A stretch of 5,823 nucleotides of DNA. Source: Rhodospirillales bacterium (GTDB lineage Bacteria > Pseudomonadota > Alphaproteobacteria > Acetobacterales > Acetobacteraceae). The DNA lies in NCBI GenBank assembly GCA_018971455.1, contig JAGXAV010000162.1:1-5823 (forward strand), written 5' to 3'. Position numbers and translations under genes: made by a program. The notes beneath the pieces were generated by a model, which saw only the letters and a program-made list of their open reading frames with translations, was not told the origin of the DNA and did no database searches. How positions within the stretch are numbered: the first letter of the stretch is position 1; every line of letters starts with the position of its first letter. This document shows, piece after piece, positions 1 through 5,541 of this stretch.

Positions 1-117
1 GGCCGAATCGTCGCCGGCGGCTGAGACGGGTGGCTTTCGGGAGCCGCGCGCCCCATGTAGCGTAAAACGCTTCCCATGCCGCCCGGGATGCCGCAGCACC
101 CCGCCAGGAACCAGATC
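1..117. other. Upstream region with no confident gene
   Basis: No convincing gene is visible here. Reading from base 1 in frame 1 gives seven codons (GRIVAGG) and then a TGA at 22-24. This could be the last residues of an upstream + strand gene, but it is far too short to identify. On the other strand an ATG can be read from 56 (or 77) and stays open to the window edge, so a divergent gene starting here cannot be excluded. A perfect 5-bp inverted repeat with a 3-base centre lies at 59-71. I see no convincing -35/-10 pair, although the promoter of the ABC transporter operon would be expected in or before this region. Confidence 0.4.
59..71. repeat. Short inverted repeat AGCGT-AAA-ACGCT
   Basis: The arms are perfect (5 bp, 3-base centre) and include the only A-rich patch in the upstream region, which makes them stand out in this GC-rich context. 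A small operator or a weak hairpin is possible. The arms are short, so chance occurrence is also likely. Confidence 0.25.
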
Positions 118-189
118 ATGCGCACCCACAGGACCGAGCGGAAAACCGGGCAGAAAGCCCGGCGGCGTGCGATCGGGCCGGCATCGTGA
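118..189 (+). CDS. Possible 23-codon leader ORF overlapping the ABC ATPase start
   Basis: The ATG at 118 is preceded by AGGAA at 106-110 with 7 bases between, a good Shine-Dalgarno spacing. The ORF ends at TGA 187-189, which overlaps the GTG start of the ABC ATPase as GTGA, the same type of junction that links three other gene pairs here. The predicted peptide (MRTHRTERKT start, GPAS end) is strongly basic, with about nine Arg/Lys in 23 residues, and matches no family I recognise. The reading frame contains the hairpin at 146-162. It could act as a translated leader that couples initiation to the weakly preceded GTG start. Equally, it may be a chance ORF: such short frames are common at this GC content. 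The frame also has ATGs at 76 and 88, but neither has a ribosome binding site. Confidence 0.25.
   Translation: MRTHRTERKTGQKARRRAIGPAS
146..162 (+). promoter_or_regulatory. GC-rich hairpin before the ABC ATPase start
   Basis: CCGGGC at 146-151 and GCCCGG at 157-162 are perfectly complementary around a 5-base AGAAA loop, giving six G:C pairs that end 23 bases before the GTG start. No T run follows, so it is not a standard intrinsic terminator. It could modulate translation or mRNA stability of the transporter operon. GC-rich stems also arise often by chance in such DNA. Confidence 0.35.
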
Positions 190-932
190 CCGGCCCCTCT
201 GCCATCCGTGTCGATCATCTGACCAAGCGGTACGGCGCGACGCTGGCCGTTGACGATATCGGCTTCACCGTCGCCCGCGGCGCCACGGTCGGCCTGCTCG
301 GCGGCAACGGCGCGGGCAAGACCACCACCATCGCCATGCTGCTCGGGCTGCTCATCCCCACCGGCGGACGCATCGTGGTGCTGGGCCACGACATGGCGCG
401 CGACCGCTTCGCCGCGCTGGCCAGGATGAATTTCTCCTCCCCCTACGTCGCCCTGCCGGCGCGGCTGTCGGTGGCCGAGAATCTGCGGGTCTACGGCCAT
501 CTCTACGATGTGGCGGACACCGAGGCGCGCATCGGCGAACTCGCCACCGAGCTCGATCTGCACGACCTGCTGCACCGCCCCGCCGGCCAGCTCTCGGCCG
601 GGCAGAAGACCCGGGTGGCGCTGGCGAAGTCGCTCATCAACCGCCCCGAACTGCTGCTGCTCGACGAGCCGACCGCGAGCCTCGATCCGGACACGGGCGA
701 TCTCGTGCGCTCCTGGCTCGAGCGCTACCGGGCGGCGAGCGGCTGCACCATCCTGCTGGCCAGCCACAACATGGCCGAGGTCGAGCGGCTGTGCGACCAC
801 GTGCTGATGATGAAGCGCGGCCGCATCGTCGATCGCGGCAGCCCGGCCGAGCTGCGGGGCCGCTATGCCCGCGACGATCTGGAGGAGGTCTTCCTCGACA
901 TCGCCCGCAACCGCGCGCAGGTGTCGGCATGA
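186..932 (+). CDS. ABC transporter ATP-binding protein (ABC-2 exporter type)
   Basis: This is the 248-residue nucleotide-binding subunit of an ABC transporter; it hydrolyses ATP on the cytoplasmic face to drive the permease encoded next. Visible motifs are an A-loop Tyr16, Walker A GGNGAGKTT (39-47), signature LSAGQ (136-140), Walker B LLLLDEP (156-162, catalytic Glu161), D-loop ASLD (164-167) and switch His194. Length is typical of one-domain ATPases paired with ABC-2 permeases (drug, polysaccharide or NodI-like exporters). Walker A has Gly where Pro is common (GPNGAGKTT). The region where a Q-loop Gln is expected reads MNFSSPY (81-87), with no Gln. GTG at 186 is the first usable start after the in-frame stop at 63-65; its Shine-Dalgarno is weak. 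The last codons overlap the permease start by ATGA, implying a stoichiometric operon. The substrate cannot be told from sequence. Confidence 0.93.
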   Translation: MTGPSAIRVDHLTKRYGATLAVDDIGFTVARGATVGLLGGNGAGKTTTIAMLLGLLIPTGGRIVVLGHDMARDRFAALARMNFSSPYVALPARLSVAENLRVYGHLYDVADTEARIGELATELDLHDLLHRPAGQLSAGQKTRVALAKSLINRPELLLLDEPTASLDPDTGDLVRSWLERYRAASGCTILLASHNMAEVERLCDHVLMMKRGRIVDRGSPAELRGRYARDDLEEVFLDIARNRAQVSA

Positions 933-1735
933 ACCCGCGGGCCGCGCTGCGGCGCATCTGGGGGCTGATGTACCGCCACATCGCGCTCTATCGCCGGTCC
1001 TGGCCGCGCCTGCTGGAACTCGCCTACTGGCCGACCCTGCAGATGTGCATCTGGGGCTTCACCGCGAAATTCTTCGCCACCAGCATGGGAAGCACGGGCG
1101 CGGTGGCGATCGGCATGCTGCTCGCCGCGGTCCTGCTGTGGGAGGTTGCGCTGCGCAGCCAGATGGGCGTGGCGATCAGCTTCCTCGAGGAGATCTGGTC
1201 GCGCAATCTCGGCCACGTCTTCGTCAGCCCCCTGCGCCCGTGGGAGCTGGTCGCCGCCCTCATCGGCATGTCCGTGCTGCGCATGAGCGCTGGCGTGCTG
1301 CCGGCGGTGCTGCTGGCCTGGGCGCTCTACGCCTTCAATCTTTTCAGCCTCGGCCCTGTGCTGATCCTGTTCGCGGTCAACCTGATGCTCATGGGCTGGT
1401 GGGTCTCGCTGGGCGTGGTCAGCCTCATTCTGCGCCACGGTGCCGGCGCCGAGGCGCTGGCCTGGTCGGTGCTGTTCGGATTGACGCCGTTCTCGGCCGT
1501 GTTCTATCCGGTCGCGGCACTGCCGGCGGCGCTGCGGCCGATTGCCCTGGCGCTGCCTTCGGCGCATGTCTTCGAGGGGATGCGCGCGGCCGTGGGCCAG
1601 GGCATCATCGCCTGGGGTCAGCTCGGCTGGGCCTTCGGATTGAACGGCGCCTGGCTGCTGGCGGCGGCGCTGTTGTTCAGCCGGCAGTTCCGCGCCGCCC
1701 GCGAGCGTGGCGCGCTGCTGGCGATCGGGGAATAG
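929..1735 (+). CDS. ABC-2-type transporter permease
   Basis: This is the membrane subunit (268 residues) that forms the transport channel with the ATPase encoded just upstream. After a short basic cytoplasmic N-terminus (RR at 8-9, YRR at 21-23), hydrophobic segments suggest about six membrane helices, near residues 33-50, 58-78, 108-133, 141-168, 178-200 and 233-251. The segment SPLRPWELVAALIG (100-113) resembles the conserved loop of ABC-2 permeases, and the overall size matches single-domain exporters. I chose ATG 929 because it gives the ATGA overlap with the ATPase stop; starts further upstream lie inside the ATPase gene. The C-terminus ends in a charged tail (RQFRAARER). It probably exports a small molecule, lipid or polysaccharide, but no substrate-specific feature is visible. 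Confidence 0.9.
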   Translation: MNPRAALRRIWGLMYRHIALYRRSWPRLLELAYWPTLQMCIWGFTAKFFATSMGSTGAVAIGMLLAAVLLWEVALRSQMGVAISFLEEIWSRNLGHVFVSPLRPWELVAALIGMSVLRMSAGVLPAVLLAWALYAFNLFSLGPVLILFAVNLMLMGWWVSLGVVSLILRHGAGAEALAWSVLFGLTPFSAVFYPVAALPAALRPIALALPSAHVFEGMRAAVGQGIIAWGQLGWAFGLNGAWLLAAALLFSRQFRAARERGALLAIGE

Positions 1736-1740
1736 GGAGG
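1733..1740 (+). promoter_or_regulatory. Strong Shine-Dalgarno overlapping the permease stop
   Basis: TAGGGAGG contains the permease stop codon (TAG 1733-1735) and a near-ideal anti-16S match (GGGAGG), 5 bases before the phosphatase ATG at 1746. Ribosomes finishing the permease would sit on this site, so the two genes are probably translationally coupled. It also settles the phosphatase start. Confidence 0.7.
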
Positions 1741-1745
1741 TTCGG

Positions 1746-2375
1746 ATGAACGCGGCGACGGAAACCCGCTTCTGGCTGGTGCGCCACGCCGTGGTGACGG
1801 AGAACGCCCGGGCCATGCTCTACGGCACGCTCGATGTCGAGCTCTGCCCGCACAGCCTGGCCGCCCAGGTGCCGACCTACGAGGCGCTCGCCCGCCGCCT
1901 GCCGCAGGGTGCGGCCTGGGTGGTGACGCCGCTGTCGCGCACCAGGCGCACCGCCGAGGCGATCTTCCGCGCCGGCTATCCGCGCGCCACCTGGACCATC
2001 GAGCCGAGCCTGATCGAGCAGAACCTCGGCGACTGGCAGGGCCTGCCCCATGCCGAGCTGCCCGGCCGACTGACCCAGCCCGCGCATGCCTTCTGGCCGC
2101 TCTCCGGCGAGGAGCGCCCGCCCGGCGGCGAGAGCATGGCCGAGGTCATCGCCCGCGTCGGCGCGGGGCTCGAACGGCTGGCCGCCGCCCAGGCCGGCCG
2201 CGATGTCGTGGTCGTGAGCCATGGCGGGGCGATCCGTGCCGCCGTCGCCCACGCGCTCGGCATCGGTTCGGACAATGCGCTGCACATGTCGGTGCACAAT
2301 CTCTCGCTCACCCAGCTTGAACGCCACGCCGCCGCCTGGCGGGTGGTCAGCGTCAACGAGACGATGACCGGCTGA
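1746..2375 (+). CDS. Histidine phosphatase family protein (phosphoglycerate mutase-like)
   Basis: This is a 209-residue cytoplasmic enzyme of the histidine phosphatase superfamily, which removes or moves phosphate through a phosphohistidine intermediate. Visible are the catalytic motif LVRHAVVTEN (11-20, nucleophile His14, Arg13), the second Arg motif TPLSRTRRTAE (61-71), the likely acid Glu91 in EQNLGDWQG (91-99), and the second active-site His159 in VSHGGAIR (157-164). The first motif reads RHA, where RHG is most common. The layout resembles small-molecule phosphatases such as alpha-ribazole phosphatase (CobC) or GpmB-like enzymes, but no cobalamin genes are nearby and I do not assign one. 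ATG 1746 is chosen because of the strong ribosome binding site. It sits 10 bases after the permease stop, so it belongs to the transporter operon; whether it acts on the transported compound is unknown. Confidence 0.9.
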   Translation: MNAATETRFWLVRHAVVTENARAMLYGTLDVELCPHSLAAQVPTYEALARRLPQGAAWVVTPLSRTRRTAEAIFRAGYPRATWTIEPSLIEQNLGDWQGLPHAELPGRLTQPAHAFWPLSGEERPPGGESMAEVIARVGAGLERLAAAQAGRDVVVVSHGGAIRAAVAHALGIGSDNALHMSVHNLSLTQLERHAAAWRVVSVNETMTG

Positions 2376-2388
2376 GCGCACCATCTTG

Positions 2389-2394
2389 TTGACA
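2389..2394 (+). promoter_or_regulatory. Possible -35 box (TTGACA)
   Basis: A perfect sigma-70 -35 consensus lies in the 94-base gap between the phosphatase and the SYLF gene, about 75 bases before the chosen ATG. No good -10 box sits at the usual 16-18 base spacing: bases 2411-2418 are GC-rich, and the nearest AT-containing hexamers start at about 2419-2421. It may mark the promoter of the SYLF gene with a weak -10, or be coincidence. A promoter somewhere in this gap is plausible because it is the largest intergenic space after position 186. Confidence 0.3.
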
Positions 2395-2469
2395 CAGTCA
2401 CGGACCAGAGCGGAGGCAGCTATTCGAGCCCGCCCGCACCTTGAATCCGATTCGCACGGGAGACGCATC

Positions 2470-3150
2470 ATGATCCGAATTGCTCTGGCCGCCATGCTGG
2501 CCGCCGTGGCCGCCATCGTGCCGCTGGCCGCCCGCGCCCAGACCGACCAGCAGACCCTGGTCGATCGCGCGACCCTGACGGTGCAGGAATTGCTGACCAA
2601 GCAGAACACGCCGGATGCGCGCACCCTGCTCCATCGCGCCAAGGGCGCGATGATCTGCCCGCGCATTTTCAAGGCCGGCTTCATCGTCGGCGGCTCCGGC
2701 GGCGGCTGCGTGCTGGTCGGGCGCGGGGCGGACGGCAAATGGACCAGCCCGGCCTTCTACGGCATCGGCAGCGGCAGCGTCGGCCTGCAGATCGGCATCC
2801 AGGATGCCGAGGTGATGTTCATCGTGCTGACCGATAACGGCCTGCGCGCGCTGCTCGACAGCCAGTTCAAGTTCGGCGCCGACGCGTCGGTCGCCGTCGC
2901 CACCATCGGCGCCGGCATCTCCGGGGCGACCACGGCCGCACTGCGCGCCGACATCGTCGCCTTCTCCCAGGCGCGCGGCCTGTTCGCCGGCGTCTCGCTC
3001 GACGGCTCGATCATCAGCGCCCGCAGCCAGTGGAATCAGCTCTATTACGGCCAGCCGCTGGCCGGCCAGCAGATCGTTCTTCAGGGCCAGGGACAGAATC
3101 CCGGGGCCGAGCCGCTGAAGGAGATGCTGGCCCGCTTCGCCACGCCGTAG
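2470..3150 (+). CDS. Secreted or periplasmic SYLF-domain (DUF500/Ysc84-like) protein
   Basis: This 226-residue protein starts with a clear Sec signal peptide: Met-Ile-Arg, a long Ala/Leu/Val core, and an ARA site with likely cleavage after residue 23. The mature part matches the SYLF domain: an N-terminal helical stretch (about 27-58), then AKGAMICPRIFKAGFIVGG (57-75), a Gly-rich GSGGGCVLVG (75-84), SPAFYGIGSGSVGLQIG (93-109), VMFIVLTDNGLRALL (115-129) and GVSLDGSIISAR (174-185). Eukaryotic SYLF domains bind membrane lipids; the bacterial role is not well defined, and an envelope or outer-membrane role is inference. Start ATG 2470 has GGGAG (2458-2462) at 7 bases and begins directly with the signal peptide. 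An in-frame TTG at 2386 would add 28 residues before the signal peptide and is unlikely. The mature protein keeps two Cys (63 and 80). Confidence 0.9.
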   Translation: MIRIALAAMLAAVAAIVPLAARAQTDQQTLVDRATLTVQELLTKQNTPDARTLLHRAKGAMICPRIFKAGFIVGGSGGGCVLVGRGADGKWTSPAFYGIGSGSVGLQIGIQDAEVMFIVLTDNGLRALLDSQFKFGADASVAVATIGAGISGATTAALRADIVAFSQARGLFAGVSLDGSIISARSQWNQLYYGQPLAGQQIVLQGQGQNPGAEPLKEMLARFATP

Positions 3151-3180
3151 CCTAACGCGCCCGGCCGGGCTAGGTTGGCT
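3149..3180 (+). promoter_or_regulatory. Stem-loop filling the SYLF/ycgN gap
   Basis: The gap holds the perfect 12-base palindrome GCCCGGCCGGGC (3159-3170). It is flanked by AGCCtAAC (3149-3156) and GTTGGCT (3174-3180), which pair over 7 bp with one bulged T. The whole element can therefore fold as an outer stem, an internal loop and an inner GC stem, starting at the SYLF stop codon. No T run follows, so a standard intrinsic terminator is not supported. It could stabilise the SYLF mRNA end, attenuate read-through, or hide the poor ribosome binding site of the next gene. The palindrome could alternatively be a protein-binding site. Confidence 0.45.
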
Positions 3181-3183
3181 GCC

Positions 3184-3687
3184 ATGCCGCCGGCCCGACC
3201 GTTCTGGAAGACCACCGCCCTCGCCGACATGACGCCGGCGCAATGGGAGTCGCTGTGCGACGGCTGCGGGCGCTGCTGCCTGCACAAGCTGCGCTTCGAG
3301 GACACGGGCGACCTCGCCTTCACCAACGTCGCCTGCCGCCTGCTCGACGCGCAGAGCTGCGCCTGCCGCTCCTATCGGGACCGCCGCGAGCATGTGCCCG
3401 ATTGCGTGCAACTCACCCCCGCCGCGCTCGAGGGGATCGACTGGCTGCCCCCGAGCTGCGCCTATCGCCGCCTCGCCGAGGGGCGTGACCTGGCGTGGTG
3501 GCACCCGCTGGTCTCGGGCGATCCCGAGACGGTGCACCGCGCCGGCATCTCGGTGCGCGGGCGCATTGTCAGCGAGCGCGGCGCCGGCCCGCTCGAGCAC
3601 CACATCGTCGAATGGCCAGGCCGCGCGCCGCGCGCGCGCCGGCCCGCCAGACCCGCGCATTCAATGACCATGGGAGAAGAGAAATGA
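3184..3687 (+). CDS. YcgN/UPF0260-family cysteine-cluster protein
   Basis: This 167-residue protein closely resembles E. coli YcgN. Characteristic blocks in order are [12 protein letters not shown] (6-17), [16 protein letters not shown] (21-36), [10 protein letters not shown] (46-55), [16 protein letters not shown] (59-74), [17 protein letters not shown] (87-103), WWHPLVSGD (105-113) and GISVRG (121-126). Nine Cys (25, 28, 31, 32, 51, 59, 61, 74, 92) are available; the CxxCxxCC cluster is thought to bind zinc or an iron-sulfur centre, and the family's function is unknown. ATG 3184 places the protein start as in YcgN; a TTG at 3175 would add three residues. The ribosome binding site is poor (TAGG at 3171-3174). 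After about residue 147, where YcgN ends, an Arg/Pro/Ala-rich tail of about 20 residues continues to the stop, which overlaps the next gene by ATGA. The tail may be a late extension into the aldolase's leader. Confidence 0.9.
   Translation: MPPARPFWKTTALADMTPAQWESLCDGCGRCCLHKLRFEDTGDLAFTNVACRLLDAQSCACRSYRDRREHVPDCVQLTPAALEGIDWLPPSCAYRRLAEGRDLAWWHPLVSGDPETVHRAGISVRGRIVSERGAGPLEHHIVEWPGRAPRARRPARPAHSMTMGEEK
3672..3676 (+). promoter_or_regulatory. Ribosome binding site for the aldolase gene
   Basis: GGGAG lies 7 bases before the ATG at 3684 and inside the last codons of the cysteine-cluster gene. It supports 3684 (not the in-frame upstream codons from 3495) as the start. A second ATG directly follows at 3687 and would change the protein by one Met only. 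Confidence 0.6.
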
Positions 3688-4598
3688 TGCAGGCAGCCCT
3701 GTTCGGTGGCGTCAACGCCGCGATCCTGAGCGCGATGCGCGATGATCTCAGCATCGACCTCGACCGCACCGCGGCCCACGGGCGCTGGCTGCTGGCCAAT
3801 GGCTGCAATGGCCTCGGCCTGCTCGGCACCACCGGGGAGGCCAATTCGATCGGCATCTCCGAGCGGCTGGAAATGATGGAGGGCATCGTCGAGCGCGGCA
3901 TTCCCGCCGGCGTGCTGCTGCCCGGCACCGGCACCACGGCGATCACCGACACCGTGCTGCTCACCCGCCGCGCCGAGGCGCTGGGCTGCCGCGGCGCGCT
4001 GCTGCTGCCGCCGTTCTTCTACAAGAACCCGTCCGATGACGGGCTGTTCGCCTATTTCAGCGAGGTGGTTCAGCGCGTCGGCGGTGATATCCGCCTCTAC
4101 CTCTACCATTTCCCGGCACAGTCGGCGGTGCCGTTCGGCCTCGACCTGATCGGCCGGCTGCTGCGCGCCTATCCCGGCAAGTTCAAGGGGATCAAGGACA
4201 GCAGCGGCGATTTCGCCAACACCAAGGCCTATGCCGACCACTATGCCAGCGAGGGGTTCGAGGTCTATTGCGGCGATGACGGCGCGCTGCACGCCCTGCT
4301 CAACGCCGGCGGCGCCGGCTGCATCACCGCGGCTGCCAATGTCGGCTGCGCGGTGAGCGCGGAGGTCTATGCCAACTGGAACAACGCCCAGGGTGCCGCG
4401 GCGCAGACCCGCCTGTCGGCCATCCGCAAGGCGGTGACCTCCGCGCCGCTCATCCCCGGGCTGAAGCAGGCCGTGGCGCGGCGCACCGGCGATGCCGGCT
4501 GGCTCAACATCCGCCCGCCGCATCTCAGGCTCGCCCCCGCCGCGGCCACCGCCCTGTTCGCGGCCCTGGACGGCAGCGGCCTGCGGCAGGCGGCCTGA
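3684..4598 (+). CDS. DHDPS/N-acetylneuraminate lyase superfamily aldolase or synthase (not typical DapA)
   Basis: This 304-residue TIM-barrel enzyme belongs to the class I aldolase family that forms a Schiff base with pyruvate or another 2-oxo acid. Motifs are [10 protein letters not shown] (45-54), [12 protein letters not shown] (109-120), the catalytic Tyr141 in YLYHFPAQS (139-147) and Schiff-base Lys171 in [10 protein letters not shown] (167-176), followed by YCGDDG (195-200). Length fits the family (E. coli DapA has 292). In DapA the motif after the Tyr is YNVPSRT, whose Arg holds the amino-acid end of aspartate semialdehyde. Here the same place reads YHFPAQS with Gln146, so lysine synthesis is unlikely; the P-A-x-S pattern is closer to N-acetylneuraminate lyase or 4-hydroxy-2-oxoglutarate aldolase types. 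It is coupled to the cysteine-cluster gene upstream and followed after 7 bases by a hydrolase and then an SDR. The substrate is unknown. Confidence 0.9.
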   Translation: MMQAALFGGVNAAILSAMRDDLSIDLDRTAAHGRWLLANGCNGLGLLGTTGEANSIGISERLEMMEGIVERGIPAGVLLPGTGTTAITDTVLLTRRAEALGCRGALLLPPFFYKNPSDDGLFAYFSEVVQRVGGDIRLYLYHFPAQSAVPFGLDLIGRLLRAYPGKFKGIKDSSGDFANTKAYADHYASEGFEVYCGDDGALHALLNAGGAGCITAAANVGCAVSAEVYANWNNAQGAAAQTRLSAIRKAVTSAPLIPGLKQAVARRTGDAGWLNIRPPHLRLAPAAATALFAALDGSGLRQAA

Positions 4599-4605
4599 GC
4601 GCGGC

Positions 4606-5541
4606 ATGATCCTCGATCCCGATGCCCAGCGCCTGCTGGACATGATCCGCGAGTCCGGCCGCCCGCCCTATGACACGCTGAGCACGGAGCAAGCGCGGGA
4701 GCTCTATCGCGCCTCGCGCGCCGTGCTCCAGCCCGAGGCGCCGGCGATCGGCGAGGTGCGCGACCTCGCCATCCCCGGCCTGGTTCCGCTGCGCCTCTAC
4801 CGGGGCCGGGGCGCCGCGGGCGCCTGCCCGCTGCTGATCTATTTTCACGGCGGCGGCTGGGTGCTGGGCGACCTGGACAGCCATGACGGCGCCTGCCGTC
4901 GCATCGCCAACGATTCGGCCTGCCTCGTCATCTCCGTCGATTACCGCCTGGCGCCGGAGCATCGCTTTCCGCTCGCGGTGGAGGATTGCGCGGCGGCGAC
5001 GCGCTGGATCATGGACCAGGCCGCCGCTTTCGGCGCCGATCCCGCACGCATCGCCGTCGGCGGCGATTCGGCGGGCGGCAACCTCGCGGCGGTGATGGCG
5101 CTGATGGCCCGCGACGGCGCGCTGCCCGCCATCGGCTTCCAGCTGCTGATCTACCCGGCGGTGGACATGTCGGCCACCCAGCCCTCGTACGAGCGCATCG
5201 TCAGCGGCTATCCGCTCACCGCCGGCACCATGCGCTGGTTCCGCGACCAGTATCTCAACAATGCCGCCGAGCGGAATGATTGGCGCGCCTCGCCCCTGCG
5301 TGCGGCCAGTCTCGCCGGCACTGCGCCCGCCTTCGTCATCACCGCCGGCCACGACCCGCTCTGCGATGAGGGCGTCGCCTACGCCGAGCGGCTGGAGCAG
5401 GAGGGCGTGCACGTCGCACATCTGCACCTGGCCGACCAGATCCACGGCTTCCTGACCATGGGCCGCGTCATCCGCGCGGCCGATCTCGCGCTCGACGCGA
5501 TCAACGCCGCCCTGCGCACACATTGGCGCCCCCGCCCATGA
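4606..5541 (+). CDS. Alpha/beta hydrolase, hormone-sensitive-lipase (family IV) type
   Basis: This 311-residue protein is an esterase, lipase or lactonase-like serine hydrolase. Family IV motifs are all present: oxyanion-hole HGGGW (81-85), YRLAPEHRFP (113-122), nucleophile elbow GDSAGG (153-158, Ser155), DPLCDEG (250-256, catalytic Asp250) and IHGF (279-282, catalytic His280). The first roughly 70 residues form the usual N-terminal cap, and no signal peptide is visible, so it acts in the cytoplasm. ATG 4606 is chosen 7 bases after the aldolase stop; the ribosome binding site is weak, so translation may depend on coupling. Its stop overlaps the SDR start by ATGA. Family members cleave short-chain acyl esters of varied alcohols. 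Location in the aldolase/SDR cassette suggests it hydrolyses an ester or lactone intermediate, which is inference. Confidence 0.92.
   Translation: MILDPDAQRLLDMIRESGRPPYDTLSTEQARELYRASRAVLQPEAPAIGEVRDLAIPGLVPLRLYRGRGAAGACPLLIYFHGGGWVLGDLDSHDGACRRIANDSACLVISVDYRLAPEHRFPLAVEDCAAATRWIMDQAAAFGADPARIAVGGDSAGGNLAAVMALMARDGALPAIGFQLLIYPAVDMSATQPSYERIVSGYPLTAGTMRWFRDQYLNNAAERNDWRASPLRAASLAGTAPAFVITAGHDPLCDEGVAYAERLEQEGVHVAHLHLADQIHGFLTMGRVIRAADLALDAINAALRTHWRPRP

Noticed and set aside
1746..2375. Assignment as cobC (alpha-ribazole phosphatase)
   Set aside because: The general superfamily motifs fit, but no cobalamin genes are present and the family is too broad to name the substrate.
2386..2469. TTG start at 2386 extending the SYLF protein by 28 residues
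   Set aside because: It would put a charged, non-conserved stretch before a clear signal peptide, while ATG 2470 has a good ribosome binding site.
863..2738. Two overlapping long minus-strand frames (863-1816 and 1677-2738)
   Set aside because: They run across the ends of several confident + strand genes, carry no known motif and have the His/Gln/Arg-rich composition typical of antisense frames here.
3159..3170. Intrinsic terminator at the palindrome after the SYLF gene
   Set aside because: There is no T run after the stem, so I list it only as a stem-loop of unknown role.
2398..3660. Long open frame on the minus strand (420 codons) opposite the SYLF and YcgN-like genes
   Set aside because: Its sequence is low-complexity (Arg/Ala/Gly/Gln-rich) without recognisable motifs and mirrors two well-supported + strand genes; GC-rich DNA routinely leaves such antisense frames open.
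3495..3683. Upstream extension of the aldolase from 3495
   Set aside because: The added residues are Arg/Ala-rich readings of the YcgN-like gene in another frame; the family start and the ribosome binding site both point to 3684.
3684..4598. Assignment as dapA (lysine biosynthesis)
   Set aside because: The DapA substrate-binding Arg is replaced by Gln and the Tyr motif differs (YHFPAQS), and no lysine-pathway genes are adjacent.
3462..4643. Minus-strand open frame of 393 codons opposite the aldolase
   Set aside because: It is the antisense shadow of a gene with intact Tyr/Lys active-site motifs, and its translation shows no domain.
4525..5523. Minus-strand open frame of 332 codons opposite the hydrolase
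   Set aside because: The + strand shows all family IV hydrolase motifs; the antisense product is compositionally biased and unrecognisable.
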